A stretch of DNA of 64,000 nt from Sneathiella sp. P13V-1 (GTDB taxonomy: Bacteria; Pseudomonadota; Alphaproteobacteria; Sneathiellales; Sneathiellaceae), in contig NZ_WYEU01000002.1 in assembly GCF_015143595.1 (NCBI RefSeq), positions 930,001 through 994,000 on the forward strand, given 5' to 3'. The translations under genes were made by a program, and so were the position numbers. The notes below the pieces were generated by a model that did not search any database, had not been told where the DNA came from, and saw only the letters and a program-made list of their open reading frames with translations. Below are positions 35,251 to 45,556 of this stretch, in pieces (the stretch's first letter is position 1; every line of letters starts with the position of its first letter).

Positions 35251-38037
35251 TTAAATCACTTGCCGCAACTTTACCTGTTCCTGAATTCCTGTTTCTTCTG
35301 AGTGGAAGAAACTTATTAAATCATTTAGTGATTGCGCTTCGACACTCAAATTTTCTGCAGAATTCAAGCTTTCCATTACCAATGAAGCATTTTGTTGTGT
35401 CATTTGATCCATATCAGAAATGGCCGCATTAGTTTCCTGTATCCCTTGAGCTTGTTCTTCACTCGCCACAGAGATTTCTCCAATAATATCTGTTGCCTTC
35501 TTAATGGCTGTAACAATCTCCTTCAATGACTCTCCTGTCTCATTGGTGAGAGAAACGCCTCCTTTTATTTGTTTTTCACTATGGGTAATGAGGGTTTTGA
35601 CATCTTTCGCTGCCGTTGCTGTTCGCTGAGCCAGTGTTCCAACTTCAGCAGCGACTACGGCAAAGCCCTTTCCAGCTTCACCCGCCCTTGCAGCTTCAAC
35701 CGATGCATTAAGGGCCAACAGATTTGTCTGAAAAGCAATCTCATCTATGACCCCAATTATTTCAAATACTTTTCTAGAGGACTCTTCAATATCAGACATA
35801 GCGTTCATTGATTTCTCGACTACTTGCCCCCCACTTTCAGCAACTCGATATGCTTCGATGGAAAGATCATTTGCATTACGCGCATGTTCTGCATTTTGCT
35901 TCACAATCGTAGACAATTCCTCCATTGAAGCAGCAGATTCCTCAAGATTTGCCGCTTGAGTCTCTGTGCGTTGATTTAATCCTCGGCTGCCTGATGTTAT
36001 TTTTTCTGCAGAAGCTCCTATTGAATGTGAGGACCTAATAATCTTAGTGACAATATCATTCAATTGCTCAGCAGTCCGATTGCTATCTGATTTCAGTTGG
36101 TTAAAGGTCCCCTCATACTCCTTGGAGATCCGATAGGTTAGATCACCATTTGCAAGAGCTGAGAGAGCAGCACCGACTTCACTAATAACACTATCAACCG
36201 TGTCATTCAGATCATTCATGGCAATAGCCAGGCGTTTCATAAACCCTTCTTTGCCCTCAATAGGCACGGATTTGGTGAAATCACCCGCAACAACCGCTGT
36301 TACCATCGCATCAATTTCTTCGCGGACGGATAGCTCTTCGGTAATATCTTCCCACTCCAAAGTCGTGCCGATAACTTCACCTTCACCATTCTTTACTGCA
36401 GAAAAAATCACATCAAAAGTAGTGTTACCGAACACAAAACGACCTTTTTGATTGGTGCTAGCCGCGTTCATCAGGCTGTTTTCGAAATTAGCAGCCTGTA
36501 AAAGTGGCTGTACCGAGTCGCCAACAAGATTTCCAATGTCAAATCGGGGATAAGATTTTTGAATCTCAATCTGTGTTTTACTCAGCAGATAATAGAGAGC
36601 CTTGTTTGCATATAAAATCTGACCATTTGTATCGGTTAAAAGAACACAAGCTGCACAATTATCAAGAGCAATTTTGATCCGCATATTTTCAGCCGCGATT
36701 TCTAATTGCTTGGCAACTTTCAGTTTCTCTTCTTCCTGACGGGCTTTTTCCTCCTCCTCTTTTTTGAGCCTTTCGTTTTCCATTCTGGCCATTTCAATCG
36801 CATTGTCCTGGAAGATCTTTATGGCACGGGCCATATCGCCAACTTCATCTTGCTTTTCCTGCATTGGAATAGCCGTTTCAGTATCTCCATCTGCTAACTG
36901 CTTTGCAGATGCAATTATTGCGATGAGGCCGTTGACTAACTGACGAGAGAAAAACACACCAACCGCGCCAACAATAAACAAAAGCGCTATTCCCAAAACG
37001 AGCATATTATTTCTGACATCTGCTATTGGCGCACTATATTCTGCCTCATCTATTTCTGAAAGGATGGCCCAACGAACCCCCATGAATTCAAGTGGGCCAT
37101 AAATGGATTTCACATCTACACCGCGATAATCCGGTGCAATGATTGCTCCTTGTTCTCCTTTTAGGGCAAGACGGGCTGGCTCTGTATCTACTGTGCGCGC
37201 CAATATGGTAGATTTCTCAGAAAATCTAGAGTCGCTCCGCATCAGCAAGTCCTGACCGACAATGTAACTTTCACCGCTTTCACCCAGTCCCGTTGCATCC
37301 TGCATTAGTGTATTAATCCGGCTAATCGGCATTTGAAACACGAGTACACCAACGGGAGTACTCTCGTCTAAAATTGGCATTCCGATAAAACTCGCAGGGG
37401 CACCAAAACTGGGTGCGTAAGGTTCAAAATCTATAAATATCTGGTGGTCCAATTGAAGCTTGGATTTGGCGGCGCGATATACATCACCAAGACCACTATC
37501 TTGCCATTTACCCGTTTCCAGATTGGTTGCGTAATCAAGTTCTTTAAATACGCTGTAGGTCAAGTTTCCCTCTAAATCGAACAGGAAAATATCATAGTAC
37601 TCGTTGGTATAGAGTTTCTGCCGAAACCAGGGATGGTAACGTTTATGGACATCACTATAAAAGGATCCATCAGCAGCGTAATCCAATTTTTCTTTCTGCC
37701 CCGTAGGGAAAGAATTTTCAGTTATGTATAGGGATTGCAGGGTCTTTGTCTGGTCACCAGACAAAGATTTCCAAGAAGAGTTAAATAGCTTAGTCGCCTC
37801 AATAACAGCTGGGTTAGAAGCTGTTTCCAACAAATCTTCTTTGATACTGGTCAGATAATTCTCAAGCGCATTAGTTCGTGCCTGTTGCGCTACTTGAAGT
37901 TTCTTCGTCACTTCAAAATCAATCGTAGAAGCGCTTTGTATATAGCTAATGCCACCTAGGCTCACGCCCAACAGCAAAGACGAGACAATAATTAGAAGTG
38001 GTAGTTTTTGCGAAATTCGCAGGTTCTGGATACTCAT
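35251..38037 (-). CDS. Methyl-accepting chemotaxis protein (Cache-HAMP-PAS-MCP)
   Basis: 928 residues, unusually long. First membrane helix about 11-32; periplasmic sensor about 33-340 with Cache-like features ([38 protein letters not shown]); second helix about 342-364; HAMP with [15 protein letters not shown]; a charged coiled coil ([18 protein letters not shown]); a PAS domain starting [20 protein letters not shown]; a second HAMP-like stretch; and the MCP signalling hairpin with [20 protein letters not shown]. There is no C-terminal CheR-tethering pentapeptide. The ligand is unknown; the surrounding catabolic genes make an organic acid or aromatic plausible. Monocistronic, with its own terminator. 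Confidence 0.93.
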   Translation of the reverse strand: MSIQNLRISQKLPLLIIVSSLLLGVSLGGISYIQSASTIDFEVTKKLQVAQQARTNALENYLTSIKEDLLETASNPAVIEATKLFNSSWKSLSGDQTKTLQSLYITENSFPTGQKEKLDYAADGSFYSDVHKRYHPWFRQKLYTNEYYDIFLFDLEGNLTYSVFKELDYATNLETGKWQDSGLGDVYRAAKSKLQLDHQIFIDFEPYAPSFGAPASFIGMPILDESTPVGVLVFQMPISRINTLMQDATGLGESGESYIVGQDLLMRSDSRFSEKSTILARTVDTEPARLALKGEQGAIIAPDYRGVDVKSIYGPLEFMGVRWAILSEIDEAEYSAPIADVRNNMLVLGIALLFIVGAVGVFFSRQLVNGLIAIIASAKQLADGDTETAIPMQEKQDEVGDMARAIKIFQDNAIEMARMENERLKKEEEEKARQEEEKLKVAKQLEIAAENMRIKIALDNCAACVLLTDTNGQILYANKALYYLLSKTQIEIQKSYPRFDIGNLVGDSVQPLLQAANFENSLMNAASTNQKGRFVFGNTTFDVIFSAVKNGEGEVIGTTLEWEDITEELSVREEIDAMVTAVVAGDFTKSVPIEGKEGFMKRLAIAMNDLNDTVDSVISEVGAALSALANGDLTYRISKEYEGTFNQLKSDSNRTAEQLNDIVTKIIRSSHSIGASAEKITSGSRGLNQRTETQAANLEESAASMEELSTIVKQNAEHARNANDLSIEAYRVAESGGQVVEKSMNAMSDIEESSRKVFEIIGVIDEIAFQTNLLALNASVEAARAGEAGKGFAVVAAEVGTLAQRTATAAKDVKTLITHSEKQIKGGVSLTNETGESLKEIVTAIKKATDIIGEISVASEEQAQGIQETNAAISDMDQMTQQNASLVMESLNSAENLSVEAQSLNDLISFFHSEETGIQEQVKLRQVI

Positions 38038-38139
38038 GGGGAAGCATCTCCGAAATTATAAATAAATTAAATTAGGGATAAGCGAACTGGAACTGATACG
38101 AGGCTCGTTGTTATAGAGAAAGGTCGCCAACCTTTATCC

Positions 38140-38159
38140 TATGGATAGAATGATCCATA
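38140..38159. promoter_or_regulatory. Inverted repeat upstream of the chemoreceptor gene
   Basis: Perfect TATGGAT-AGAATG-ATCCATA in the 223-base gap between the chemoreceptor start and the end of the LysR gene, about 100 bases upstream of the chemoreceptor ATG. Possible operator; the rest of the gap is AT-rich and shows nothing else I can name. Confidence 0.35.
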
Positions 38160-38260
38160 CGACTCACACATATATTAGTAATATTAATATTCTCTAAATT
38201 GTTGCATCTAAATTCTTCTGATAATGTAATTATAACGGGTGACGGTGTTTCAAATTCCGA

Positions 38261-39175
38261 TCACACTTCACTCAGATAGTTTTTAATTCTTTGCAGGAAT
38301 CTCTCTGCCACAGGCGTCAAAGGGCGTGACCTACTTTTCGTCGCGGATAAAGTATGTGTTGGCAGTTGCAGAATGTTATCCAGTAACACGAAATCCTTTT
38401 GCAAATGCGTAAAAGCAGGATCAACGCCAAAGACCGGAGACGCCGCGTCGGTTCTTCGGACAATATCTCTTACGAGATCAAAATCGTCGCAGAGATAATG
38501 AGGACGAAACTGTTTATCACCTAGTGCATTGAGACTTCTGGTAAGGTCACTATCAATTTCCTCGATGGAGGAGGATTGCACCCAAGGGTACTTGGTTAAA
38601 TTCTCAGGTTTCACTTTCTTCTGTGTCGTCAGCGGATGATCTTTACGGATCATCATTTTGCAATGCAAATCCCTTAAATGAAGAATTTCAAGCTCCGGCC
38701 ACCTGCGAAACTGGCGGGCTGTCCCAAAAACAAGATCAAGCTCTCCGCTCAATAACTGCGGCGCGTGATTTTCTGCAGATCCGGTATACATTTCAACCTG
38801 TATCTGAGGGTGAGTACCGATAAAATCCATAAGGGCAGGAGAGAAGAATTTCTGAAAAGCACCGGGAGAAAACCCAACGCGTAACTTACCCGCTTTCAGG
38901 TCTCGATAATCTCGAATGCCTTCCACAAGATCTTCCGCGTCTCCCAGGATACGTTTTGCGGTGGTGACGAAATCCCGTCCTGCATCAGTAAGACGTACGC
39001 CCCTCGGAAGTCGCTGAAACAGTTTAACTCCAAGGTCTTCTTCTACGTCTGCAACACTTCTGGTAAGGGCCGATTGCGTGATGGACAAATTATGTGCGGC
39101 GAGCGTTATTCCTTCAGACCGCGCAACTTCCACCACATGGCGCATTTTTTTCAAATCAATCATATCGAATGCCAT
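38261..39175 (-). CDS. LysR-family transcriptional regulator
   Basis: 304 residues, standard LTTR length. N-terminal winged helix-turn-helix: VARSEGITLAAHNLSITQSA, LTRSVADVEEDLGVKLFQRL, followed by the effector domain from about residue 95. The start is uncertain: ATG at 39175 overlaps the left arm of a perfect LysR-type site, while the in-frame ATG at 39163 (MIDLKKM) matches where many homologues begin. Divergent from the Baeyer-Villiger operon, which it probably activates in response to a pathway substrate or CoA intermediate. Confidence 0.9.
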   Translation of the reverse strand: MAFDMIDLKKMRHVVEVARSEGITLAAHNLSITQSALTRSVADVEEDLGVKLFQRLPRGVRLTDAGRDFVTTAKRILGDAEDLVEGIRDYRDLKAGKLRVGFSPGAFQKFFSPALMDFIGTHPQIQVEMYTGSAENHAPQLLSGELDLVFGTARQFRRWPELEILHLRDLHCKMMIRKDHPLTTQKKVKPENLTKYPWVQSSSIEEIDSDLTRSLNALGDKQFRPHYLCDDFDLVRDIVRRTDAASPVFGVDPAFTHLQKDFVLLDNILQLPTHTLSATKSRSRPLTPVAERFLQRIKNYLSEV

Positions 39176-39223
39176 TCATATTATGCATGGCAAAAACTTT
39201 ATTTTGAATTTGTAAGAATGGCA
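39170..39223. promoter_or_regulatory. LysR-type binding region
   Basis: Perfect TGCCAT-N11-ATGGCA at 39170-39192, the T-N11-A form recognised by LysR regulators, plus a third ATGGCA at 39218-39223, 31 bases (three helical turns) beyond the second. The layout fits a recognition site plus an activation half site in front of the operon starting at 39281. Confidence 0.7.
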
Positions 39224-39280
39224 ATTCTGACTTCTAATCAATCTAACTAACAAAAACCCGATAAAGGGAAGCAATAAAAC

Positions 39281-40432
39281 ATGAAATCAAAGCTTTGTAG
39301 TGATTTAGGAATTGAGTTTCCCTTGTTTGCCTTTTCCCATTGCCGGGATGTGGTTGTGGAAGTGTCTAAAGCCGGTGGCATGGGTGTTCTAGGTGTTGCC
39401 GGTCTCACCCCAGAACAGCTGAAACAGGAGCTTGTCTGGATTGACGATCATGTGGATGGGAAACCTTATGGCGTTGATCTGATTGTTCCCGCTGTGTTTG
39501 ACGGTAAAAATCAAAAAACAAAATCAGATGAAAAACCATCAGAACTGAAAGTGCCGGAAACTCATGCGAGTTTTGTGCGCGAATTGCTGGAAAAACACAA
39601 CATTGACGCATCAGAGTTCACAACCGAGCGTTTTCAAGGTGGGACGCGCCTTGGCGACAATGCCCGTGATGATGCATCAGCGACAATGTTGGATGTTGCC
39701 TTTGAGCATCCAATTTCATTAATCGCGAACGCACTTGGCGTTCCGCCTAAACACATGCTGGAACGGTCCAAAGCAGAAGGTGTTCCGGTTGCCGCCCTTG
39801 TTGGTACGCCAGATCAGGCCGTGAAACAGGCCAAAGCAGGTGTTGATTTGATTATTGCTGCGGGCGGTGAAGCTGGCGGCCATTGCGGCAGCATTTCAAC
39901 CTTGGTTTTAGTCCCAGAAGTCGTTGACGCCATTTCTCATATTGCTGACATACCGGTTCTTGCCGCAGGTGGCATAGTCACAGGCCGACAAATGGCTGCC
40001 TGCATGTCCATGGGTGCTGCGGGTGCCTGGACAGGGTCTGTTTGGCTTACCACAGCTGAGGCCGAGACATCAGAAGTCATCAAAGAAAAACTGATCGCTG
40101 CCTCATCGCGTGATACCATTCGGTCAAAATCAAGAACAGGAAAGTTCTCGCGGCAGCTAAGAAGTGCGTGGACCGATGCGTGGGAAGAAGAAGATGCACC
40201 AACACCCCTTCCGATGCCACACCAGTTTGGGCTCACAGAACGAGCCATGCGAAAAATTCATAAGCTCGCTGACGGTGGACATGAAGGGGCAAGAGAGCTC
40301 GTAAGTTATTGGGTTGGGCAAGGCGTTGGCATGATGAATAAACGCCTCTCAACACGTGCGGTCATGTATGAATTTATGGAAGATTTTCTAAAGGCGACAG
40401 ATCGCCTCAGTGAGCTGACTAGTGAAGACTAA
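39281..40432 (+). CDS. Nitronate-monooxygenase-family FMN protein
   Basis: 383 residues, TIM-barrel of the nitronate monooxygenase / 2-nitropropane dioxygenase family. Visible: CSDLGIEFPLFAFSHCRD at the start, VDLIIAAGGEAGGHCG, and the FMN phosphate site VLAAGGIVTGRQMAACMSMG. Many members act on other substrates than nitronates, and several occur in CoA-dependent catabolic clusters as enoyl reductases or oxidases. First gene of the operon divergent from lysR; the next start follows after 10 bases with AAGGGG between. Reaction in this operon unknown. Confidence 0.85.
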   Translation: MKSKLCSDLGIEFPLFAFSHCRDVVVEVSKAGGMGVLGVAGLTPEQLKQELVWIDDHVDGKPYGVDLIVPAVFDGKNQKTKSDEKPSELKVPETHASFVRELLEKHNIDASEFTTERFQGGTRLGDNARDDASATMLDVAFEHPISLIANALGVPPKHMLERSKAEGVPVAALVGTPDQAVKQAKAGVDLIIAAGGEAGGHCGSISTLVLVPEVVDAISHIADIPVLAAGGIVTGRQMAACMSMGAAGAWTGSVWLTTAEAETSEVIKEKLIAASSRDTIRSKSRTGKFSRQLRSAWTDAWEEEDAPTPLPMPHQFGLTERAMRKIHKLADGGHEGARELVSYWVGQGVGMMNKRLSTRAVMYEFMEDFLKATDRLSELTSED

Positions 40433-40442
40433 GGGGAAAAAA

Positions 40443-42362
40443 ATGACAATAACAAGCCTCAAAGGTACCTCTGACGATGACCTAAAACATGCGTTGGAAG
40501 ATGCCAATATCCCAACGTTACTTGCTGTCATAGCCCAAATTACGGGCGACGCAAGTGATCTTACCCGCAACATGCGACCTTCCCGAAGCCTGGAAGGGTT
40601 GCGTCATATTTCAGAAGGGCAACAAGCTGAAATTCGCCAAAGCGCATTTGAACTTTTTAGGAAAATTCGAAACGGTGATATCGAAGTCTCCGCTTTGCCA
40701 AATCAAGATACGCTTCATGAAATGCTATCCGCCTATGTGGCGGAACCTGTGGGCAAGGAATATGTCCCCATGTTTCTTGAAGATATGGGTTTTAACAACT
40801 CCCTTGAAACGCATCTGAATTGGAAGAATGAAAAACCAGATGCAGAAACCTTAAACGACAATCATGTTGTTATTATTGGGGGCGGCCTGTCAGGCATTTG
40901 CGCCGCAATCCACCTTCAAAAAGCAGGCATTCCCTACACAATCTTTGAAAAGAACCCCTCAGTAGGTGGCACATGGTATGAAAACACTTACCCGCATTGT
41001 GGCGTCGACACTCCGAACCATTTCTACTCTTTCTCGTTCGAACCGAACTACGACTGGTCCGCTTATTATTCCAAACAGCCGGAGCTGATTTCTTACATTC
41101 GGCGGGTCGCAGACAAATACAGGGTTAATGAAAATACAGAGTTTGGGGTCAGCCTGAAATCAGCGACATATGATGAAGGCAGGAAATGTTGGAACATTAC
41201 ACTGACTAATGAAGATGGATCGGAACGGCATCTCATCTCCCGCTTTTTAATCAGTGCTGTGGGGCAACTCAATCGGGCAAGTATCCCTGACTTCAAAGGG
41301 AAAGATGAATTTGAAGGTCCGTCTTTTCACTCAGCAAACTGGCAATCAGATGTGGATCTGAAAGGCAAAAATGTCGTGGTTGTGGGTACTGGGGCGTCTG
41401 CTATGCAGTTCTGCCCAGCGATCGCAGACAGCGTAAAATCACTCACCGTTTTGCAAAGAACACCGCACTGGATCCGGATGCTACCCGATTATCATAAGAC
41501 GGTTAGTGCTGGTAAGAAATGGTTATTGAAACATATCCCGTTTTATCAAAACTGGTATCGTTTCCGCCTGTTCTGGAGCTACGGCGATGGCGTTTGGGAG
41601 TCCCTTCATTATGACCCCAATTGGCCGGATGCAGCCCATTCGCTTAACGCTGAAAATGCACGTCACCGCAAAGCCTATATTCAAAACCTGTCTGACGCTT
41701 TGGATGGGGATGAAGAATTATTGAAGAAAGTCGTGCCTGACTTCCCACCATTTGCCAAGCGTATGCTGATTGATAATCACTGGTGCGAAATGCTCAAAAA
41801 AGACAATGTTGAGCTTGTCACCGAAGGTGTCAGTGAAATTCGCCACAACGGCATTGTAGATGCGGCGGGCGACTTCCATCAGGCAGACGTCATCATTTAT
41901 GCCACCGGATTTAAAGCAGGTGAAATGCTGGGATCAATGGAGATCATTGGTCGGGATGGCATCAATATTCACAAGAAATGGGGTACGGATGCTCGCGCCT
42001 ACATGGGCATGACAGCCCCTGATTTCCCCAATTTCTTTATGTTCTATGGTCCGAATACCAACCTCGCCCACGGGGGTAGTTTGATTTTCCATATCGAATG
42101 CCAATCCAGATACATCGCCAAAATGCTGATGCAGATGATTGACGGCGGATATACCGAAGTCGAAGTGCGCGAAGACGTTCATGATCTCTACAATGACAAG
42201 GTAGATGCAGAGCATAACAGCATGGTCTGGACACATCCCGGAGTGAACAGCTGGTATAAGAACGACAAAGGCCGAATTGTCGTCAATTCACCTTGGCGAT
42301 TGGTGGATTACTGGTCCATGACCCATGAGGTCAACATGTCTGACTATAAGTTACAAGGATAG
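40443..42362 (+). CDS. Baeyer-Villiger monooxygenase, 4-hydroxyacetophenone monooxygenase-like
   Basis: 639 residues from the ATG at 40443 (AAGGGG upstream). A long N-terminal extension (about 1-138) precedes the first Rossmann motif GGGLSG (146-151), the Baeyer-Villiger fingerprint FxGxxxHxxxW (Phe290 to Trp300) and the NADPH motif GTGASA (315-320). The residue after the fingerprint Trp is Gln rather than Pro or Asp. Total length and the N-terminal domain match 4-hydroxyacetophenone monooxygenase, which turns aryl ketones into esters with NADPH and oxygen. It probably starts a ketone catabolic route; ketone identity unknown. Confidence 0.88.
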   Translation: MTITSLKGTSDDDLKHALEDANIPTLLAVIAQITGDASDLTRNMRPSRSLEGLRHISEGQQAEIRQSAFELFRKIRNGDIEVSALPNQDTLHEMLSAYVAEPVGKEYVPMFLEDMGFNNSLETHLNWKNEKPDAETLNDNHVVIIGGGLSGICAAIHLQKAGIPYTIFEKNPSVGGTWYENTYPHCGVDTPNHFYSFSFEPNYDWSAYYSKQPELISYIRRVADKYRVNENTEFGVSLKSATYDEGRKCWNITLTNEDGSERHLISRFLISAVGQLNRASIPDFKGKDEFEGPSFHSANWQSDVDLKGKNVVVVGTGASAMQFCPAIADSVKSLTVLQRTPHWIRMLPDYHKTVSAGKKWLLKHIPFYQNWYRFRLFWSYGDGVWESLHYDPNWPDAAHSLNAENARHRKAYIQNLSDALDGDEELLKKVVPDFPPFAKRMLIDNHWCEMLKKDNVELVTEGVSEIRHNGIVDAAGDFHQADVIIYATGFKAGEMLGSMEIIGRDGINIHKKWGTDARAYMGMTAPDFPNFFMFYGPNTNLAHGGSLIFHIECQSRYIAKMLMQMIDGGYTEVEVREDVHDLYNDKVDAEHNSMVWTHPGVNSWYKNDKGRIVVNSPWRLVDYWSMTHEVNMSDYKLQG

Positions 42363-42367
42363 GTCAG

Positions 42368-44026
42368 ATGCCACTAAACATCGCAGAATTAAACGAAGCG
42401 ATCGCGGACGCCCTCCCCGATCGTGAAGCCATCGTTTTTGGCAAACGACGAATTACTTTCGCTGAGTTCAACGATCGAACACGCAGATTGGCCAACCTGC
42501 TTCTGGATCATGGAATAACCGTTCATGCCGAACGTGAAAATCTTCAGAATTGGCAATCCGGGCAGGATCATGTTGGTTTGTACATGTATAACTGCAACGA
42601 ATACCCTGAAGGGATCTTGGGGTGTTTGAAAGCACGCGCCGTGCCGATTAACATCAACTATCGATATGTGGAAGAAGAACTGATCTATGTCATGCGCGAT
42701 GCAGGATTAAAGGCGCTCATATTTCATGGATGTTTTGCGGACAAAGTCGATGCGATACGACATCAGCTTCCTGATCTAAAATTACTCATTCAAGTTGAAG
42801 ATGGATCAAACACTCCTTTGTTGGAAGGCGCCATCGCCTATGAAGATGCACTAACCTCCTCCTCTTCTGAAAAACCGGATGTCATCCCCTCACCTGATGA
42901 TTTGTACGTGATTTACACAGGCGGAACGACAGGCATGCCAAAGGGGGTCCTTTGGCGTCAATGTGACTTTCTTCCTTCTGTTTTGGGAGGCCGCCATGAC
43001 GATGGATCCCCGATTGAAGATATCGGAACCTTTATTGATAAGGCTGTAAACTCAAAGTCTTCCTCCTCCCTCGCGGCACCGCCTTATATGCATGGGACTG
43101 GGCAGATTGTCTCTTTCGTTGCGTGGCACAACGGAAACACCGTTGTCCTGCAGGATAACATGACCCATATGGATCCCGCTGAGTTGATGGAGGTGGCAGA
43201 ACGGGAAAAGGTGAAAACCATCGCCATCGTCGGGGATGCTTTTGCCCGCCCTATTGCTGATGAAATTGAACGCAAAAAATACGATCTTTCATCATGGCGA
43301 TTAATGGTAAGCAGCGGCGCAATTTTTTCAACATCTGTGAAAAACAGGCTGCTCGCGAAAAATCCGAAACTCACTATCATTGACGCGTTCGGTTCATCAG
43401 AGACCGGTGCCCATGGTCACAATGTGGCGAGCGGCAACATAGATGACAAAACATCAAAGTTTGAATTCTCCCCAAATGGCGTCGCGCTGAACCAGGGAAA
43501 AACCGCCCTCGCAACCTCCGAAGATGAAAGTCTTGGCTGGTTCGCTGTGAAAGGCAACATTCCCCTTGGGTATCTCAATGATGAGCAAAAAACCAATGAA
43601 ACCTTTCCTGTGGTGGATGGGGTTCGATACTCCATTCCCGGGGATCGGGTAAGGCTGGACCCAGATGGTGTGATGAACTTCATGGGTAGAGACTCTGTCA
43701 CCATTAATTCAGGTGGTGAGAAGATTTTCGCAGAAGAGGTTGAGCAAGCGATCCTCCATCATCCGGAAGTGCAGGATGTGGTGGTAAGCTCCCGCCCAAG
43801 TGAAAGATGGGGCAACGAAGTGGTCGCCATTGTTCAGGCACGAAATGGTAAAACACCATCGGATCAGTCGCTACTTAAAACCGCAGAACAACATATTGCG
43901 AGATACAAACTGCCGAAAGCCATTATCCGCGTTGAGAAAGTAAAACGCGGGGAAAATGGCAAAATGGATTACCGCTGGGCAAAGGAAATTGCCTCATCAT
44001 TGCAGGAGATTTCCCATGCCACATAA
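42368..44026 (+). CDS. Acyl-CoA synthetase (FadD-like)
   Basis: 552 residues. P-loop IYTGGTTGMPKG, the A5-like motif DAFGSSETGAHG, the adenylate site GDRVRLDPDGVMNFMGR, NSGGEKIFAEEVEQ, and the catalytic Lys in ENGKMDYRWAK. Overall it resembles the FadD17/FadD19 type found in steroid and side-chain catabolism. Begins 5 bases after the monooxygenase gene and overlaps the next start by 11 bases. It should activate the acid released after Baeyer-Villiger oxidation and ester cleavage. Confidence 0.88.
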   Translation: MPLNIAELNEAIADALPDREAIVFGKRRITFAEFNDRTRRLANLLLDHGITVHAERENLQNWQSGQDHVGLYMYNCNEYPEGILGCLKARAVPININYRYVEEELIYVMRDAGLKALIFHGCFADKVDAIRHQLPDLKLLIQVEDGSNTPLLEGAIAYEDALTSSSSEKPDVIPSPDDLYVIYTGGTTGMPKGVLWRQCDFLPSVLGGRHDDGSPIEDIGTFIDKAVNSKSSSSLAAPPYMHGTGQIVSFVAWHNGNTVVLQDNMTHMDPAELMEVAEREKVKTIAIVGDAFARPIADEIERKKYDLSSWRLMVSSGAIFSTSVKNRLLAKNPKLTIIDAFGSSETGAHGHNVASGNIDDKTSKFEFSPNGVALNQGKTALATSEDESLGWFAVKGNIPLGYLNDEQKTNETFPVVDGVRYSIPGDRVRLDPDGVMNFMGRDSVTINSGGEKIFAEEVEQAILHHPEVQDVVVSSRPSERWGNEVVAIVQARNGKTPSDQSLLKTAEQHIARYKLPKAIIRVEKVKRGENGKMDYRWAKEIASSLQEISHAT

Positions 44027-45536
44027 AAACACCCCTATTTTGGTTGGTGTTGGTGACATCACTGAAAAAGGCAAAGATCTGGAACATTCCTCATCCCCTA
44101 TGGATTTGATGGAACAGGCTGTTCGCAATGCTGCGTCTGATGCAGAAGTTGATATTGACGCTTTGCAAAATGCAGATGTTATTTCTGTCGTTAAAAGCCT
44201 GTATCCGTTCACAAAAAACCCGCCATATACCCTTGCAGGCAGATTGGGCATTCAAAACGCACGACATATTGAAACGCCCATTGGTGGTAACATGCCGCAG
44301 TTTTTGGTGAACAAGTTTTCCGAAGAAATTGCCGAAGGAAAGATCAAACTCGCTATCTTCGCCGGAACGGAAGCAATGGACACTGGGCGTAAACATATCA
44401 AAGCGGGCGCAAAACCAGATTGGCGTGAAGATGCCCCTTGCAAAGCTGAAGAAATTGTCGAAGAGCTTCCCATGGCGACAGAACATGAAAAAGCCCATGG
44501 GATATGGCCGGCCCGTAACGTCTACCCGCTTTTTGAAAATGCCCATCGCGGACGCTATGGAAACAGCATCGCAGATCATCAATTGGAAATGGGTGAATTG
44601 TTTTCCAAATTCTCTGAAGTGGCAGCCGAAACCGATACGGCTTGGTTCCCTATGGCCAGATCTGCTGAAGAAGTTGCCTTTCCAAGCGACACAAATCGTA
44701 TGGTTGGCTGGCCTTATACAAAATTCATGAATGCAATGAACCAGGTTAATCAAGCAGCCGCACTCATACTAACATCAGTGGAACATGCAAAAGACTTGGG
44801 TATACCCGAAGAAAAATGGGTCTATTTGCATGGGTGCGCGGACGTGAATGAAAAATGGCATGTTAGTCATCGGGTTGATTATAGCAGGTCTCCTGCCATC
44901 AAAGTGATGGGGGAGCGAGCCTTTTCCATGGCGAAGAAAACTCCGCAAGGTATTGATTATTTTGATCTTTATTCCTGTTTTCCAGTTGCAGTTGAAGCTG
45001 CGCGTGATGCACTTGGCATTCCCAAAGGCGATCCACGCCCCCTCACCGTCACCGGTGGCCTTCCCTATCATGGGGGTGCGGGAAGTTATGTCATAAATGC
45101 CATTGCCATGATGGTACGGAAACTTAGATCCAACCGCGGTAAATTTGGCATGGTTACCGCAAATGGAGGATATTTAAGCGAACATGCAGCAGGGATTTAT
45201 TCCACTGAGCCTACTGGCGAGGAGAAGTGGAGCCGCACTGATCCGGCAATAGATCAGCAGATTATAGATGATCTACCCGCGCCGGAATTTATTGAAAACC
45301 CTGAAGGACCAGCTGTGATAGAAACATACACTGTAGCCAGTGGCCGTGATGGCCGTCCAAATCTAGGTATCATAATTGGACGCTTAGGGGATGGATCTGA
45401 TGCGAATGCCCCCCGTTTTATTGCCAATACTCCCGTTAATGAAACACTGCTCAACCGAATGATGGAAGTGGATTATCTGGGGCACCGCGGTTATGTTAAA
45501 TGCAGTGATAATAAAAATACCTTCACACCCGAATAA
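44016..45536 (+). CDS. Thiolase-like protein (TLP1-type) lacking the nucleophilic Cys
   Basis: 506 residues from the ATG at 44016, which has CAGGAGA upstream; an earlier in-frame ATG lies deep in the synthetase gene. The thiolase fold is clear (ILVGVGDITEKG at the start, GGLPYHGGAGSYVINAIAMM with the C-terminal His). Where thiolases have the nucleophilic Cys the sequence reads ETPIGGNMPQFLVNKF, so no canonical Claisen condensation or cleavage is expected. About 110 C-terminal residues (VASGRDGRPNLGIIIGRL) form an added OB-like domain as in thiolase-like protein 1. Reaction unknown; retro-aldol or acyl transfer are possible. Confidence 0.83.
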   Translation: MPHKNTPILVGVGDITEKGKDLEHSSSPMDLMEQAVRNAASDAEVDIDALQNADVISVVKSLYPFTKNPPYTLAGRLGIQNARHIETPIGGNMPQFLVNKFSEEIAEGKIKLAIFAGTEAMDTGRKHIKAGAKPDWREDAPCKAEEIVEELPMATEHEKAHGIWPARNVYPLFENAHRGRYGNSIADHQLEMGELFSKFSEVAAETDTAWFPMARSAEEVAFPSDTNRMVGWPYTKFMNAMNQVNQAAALILTSVEHAKDLGIPEEKWVYLHGCADVNEKWHVSHRVDYSRSPAIKVMGERAFSMAKKTPQGIDYFDLYSCFPVAVEAARDALGIPKGDPRPLTVTGGLPYHGGAGSYVINAIAMMVRKLRSNRGKFGMVTANGGYLSEHAAGIYSTEPTGEEKWSRTDPAIDQQIIDDLPAPEFIENPEGPAVIETYTVASGRDGRPNLGIIIGRLGDGSDANAPRFIANTPVNETLLNRMMEVDYLGHRGYVKCSDNKNTFTPE

Positions 45537-45556
45537 AGAATAACAAGGGGGAGCCA

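Noticed and set aside
44091-44753. A 220-codon open frame on the minus strand inside the thiolase-like gene
   Set aside because: Cys- and Phe-rich composition without any family motif, fully antisense to a clear gene; a shadow frame.
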